Source: Rhodocytophaga rosea
GTDB lineage: Bacteria; Bacteroidota; Bacteroidia; Cytophagales; 172606-1
Direction of reading: 5' to 3'
Assembly (NCBI RefSeq): GCF_010119975.1
Contig: NZ_CP048222.1
Location: forward strand, 7,602,501-7,666,500
DNA length: 64,000 nucleotides
In this document: positions 63,966 to 64,000 of the stretch, piece by piece
How the letters are laid out: every line of letters starts with the position of its first letter
How positions within the stretch are numbered: position 1 is the stretch's first letter
Position numbers and translations under genes: made by a program
The notes under the pieces: generated by a model
Told to the model about the DNA's origin: nothing
Seen by the model: the letters and a program-made list of their open reading frames with translations, nothing else
Databases searched by the model: none

Positions 63966-64000
63966 GTTTGTTTTTGTGGGATTGTTTGAAAAAATATTCA

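Noticed and set aside
1-64000. tRNA, rRNA, CRISPR array or prophage
   Set aside because: None was recognised on reading both strands; the repeats found are dispersed palindromes, not a spacer array.

Overview
The window looks like a chromosomal accessory segment of a Bacteroidota bacterium, most likely of the Cytophagales type. The evidence is three large secreted proteins ending in type IX secretion (T9SS) sorting domains, a TIGR03118 lipoprotein, Uma2, DUF1579, MepB and Reg_prop proteins, weak Shine-Dalgarno sites, and very AT-rich spacers. No rRNA, tRNA, CRISPR array or phage module was seen.

Layout. 1-5.8 kb: a truncated serine hydrolase translationally coupled to a carboxylesterase, then GNAT, a TIGR03118 lipoprotein (minus strand) and DUF1579. 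6-13.2 kb: Uma2, a 1558-aa T9SS surface protein, a small unknown protein and MepB. 13.6-20 kb: a PAS histidine kinase, then a minus-strand run (SbtA-like Na+/bicarbonate permease, a 97-aa unknown, NADP isocitrate dehydrogenase, a small membrane protein) divergent from a LysR regulator. 20-30 kb: a PA14 T9SS protein, a PadR/membrane-protein pair, a serine hydrolase, two small secreted proteins and a chemoreceptor. 30-54 kb: an insertion-sequence zone holding IS256, IS3, IS630, IS1182, IS21 and a second IS3, interspersed with TerB, an S41 peptidase, a second giant T9SS protein, TonB, an amidohydrolase and a DHFR-like protein. 54-64 kb: a response regulator, a redox cluster bracketed by two AraC regulators (carboxymuconolactone decarboxylase, pyridoxamine-phosphate oxidase-like, small protein, SDR), a third IS3 copy, a truncated S74 protein, a cupin protein and a membrane protein.

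Two genes can be reassembled across their insertions. A Reg_prop protein is split by an IS3 with a 3-bp duplication. A secreted esterase is hit twice, by an IS3 in its signal peptide and by an IS21 just after its serine nucleophile motif.

Two repeat systems stand out. (1) More than 20 intergenic copies of a composite palindrome: a GGGG-AGTTAA-TTAACT-CCCC core joined to a second hairpin with GGGCGAGAGGG-type arms. They lie between genes throughout the window, and the IS1182 has landed inside one. (2) Four tiny (30-32 bp) hairpin insertions, all inside the transposase of the third IS3 copy. They share outer arms GGAYC/GRTCC, a variable inner stem and a conserved unpaired TCTK segment. Paired positions change together between copies, which suggests a very small mobile hairpin family.
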